NCBI GenBank assembly: GCA_943330835.2 | Contig: CALQJH020000092.1 | Coordinates: 1-7,547 of the forward strand | Reading direction: 5' to 3' | Length of the DNA stretch: 7,547 nucleotides | Source of the DNA: Candidatus Kuenenia stuttgartensis | GTDB lineage: Bacteria > Bacteroidota > Bacteroidia > Chitinophagales > Chitinophagaceae | Shown here: piece after piece, positions 7,460 through 7,547 of the stretch | How the letters are laid out: the number at the start of each line of letters is the position of its first letter | Position numbering within the stretch: the first letter of the stretch is position 1 | The notes under the pieces: generated by a model | Databases searched by the model: none | Told to the model about the DNA's origin: nothing | Seen by the model: only the letters and a program-made list of their open reading frames with translations | Translations under genes and position numbers: made by a program

Positions 7460-7501
7460 CAATGATGTTTGGTAACTTCTCCCTAATCTTCCAAAGTTCT
7501 T

Positions 7502-7522
7502 TTATGACTTTCATAATTTTTT
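7502..7522 (+). terminator. weak hairpin plus T-run, possible terminator or second inverted repeat
   Basis: TTATGA at 7502-7507 and TCATAA at 7511-7516 form a 6-bp perfect inverted repeat with a 3-nt loop, followed on the plus strand by six T residues (7517-7522). The shape is that of an intrinsic terminator, but the stem has a single G-C pair and no plus-strand gene lies just upstream, so function is doubtful. It could instead be a protein-binding site upstream of the minus-strand promoter or part of control for a gene beyond the right edge. Confidence 0.2.
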
Positions 7523-7547
7523 AAACTACAAAATATAATTATCATGA

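Noticed and set aside
7544..7547. ATGA at the right edge as the start of a divergent plus-strand gene
   Set aside because: Only four bases are visible and there is no convincing TAnnTTTG promoter on the plus strand upstream, so it cannot be supported.

Overview
The window comes from an AT-rich bacterial chromosome that looks like Bacteroidota. A family such as Chitinophagaceae is plausible, but that rank is a guess. The evidence is a TonB-dependent-receptor-like outer-membrane barrel paired with a GLPGLI-family protein (a family largely restricted to this phylum), the lack of Shine-Dalgarno sequences before the starts, and an exact TAnnTTTG promoter box ahead of one gene. No mobile element, CRISPR array, rRNA or tRNA was seen.

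Positions 2-2878 (+ strand): the 3' part of a large outer-membrane barrel gene, cut by the left window edge and open in frame from position 2, is followed 3 bp later by a secreted GLPGLI-family gene. They almost certainly form one transcription unit and an envelope module whose substrate is unknown.

Positions 2870-7423 (- strand, read right to left): an uncharacterised signal-peptide protein that is probably a small outer-membrane barrel, then lipA (lipoyl synthase), glgA (glycogen synthase) and glgC (ADP-glucose pyrophosphorylase). The gaps are 43, 85 and 13 bp, so the four could share one transcript, although glgA may have its own promoter in the 85-bp gap. GlgC makes ADP-glucose and GlgA polymerises it into alpha-1,4-glucan. 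LipA makes the lipoyl cofactor of pyruvate and 2-oxoglutarate dehydrogenases.

The two gene sets converge and overlap by 9 bp at 2870-2878. A perfect 12-bp inverted repeat with arms 2869-2880 and 2912-2923 sits on this junction. The 124-bp right-hand non-coding end holds the promoter box, a perfect 16-bp palindrome placed where transcription should start, and a weak hairpin with a T-run.

Most of the window is ordinary housekeeping. The parts with unknown biology are the barrel/GLPGLI pair, the putative barrel gene upstream of lipA, and the palindromic promoter region. No clearly new multi-gene system is visible.
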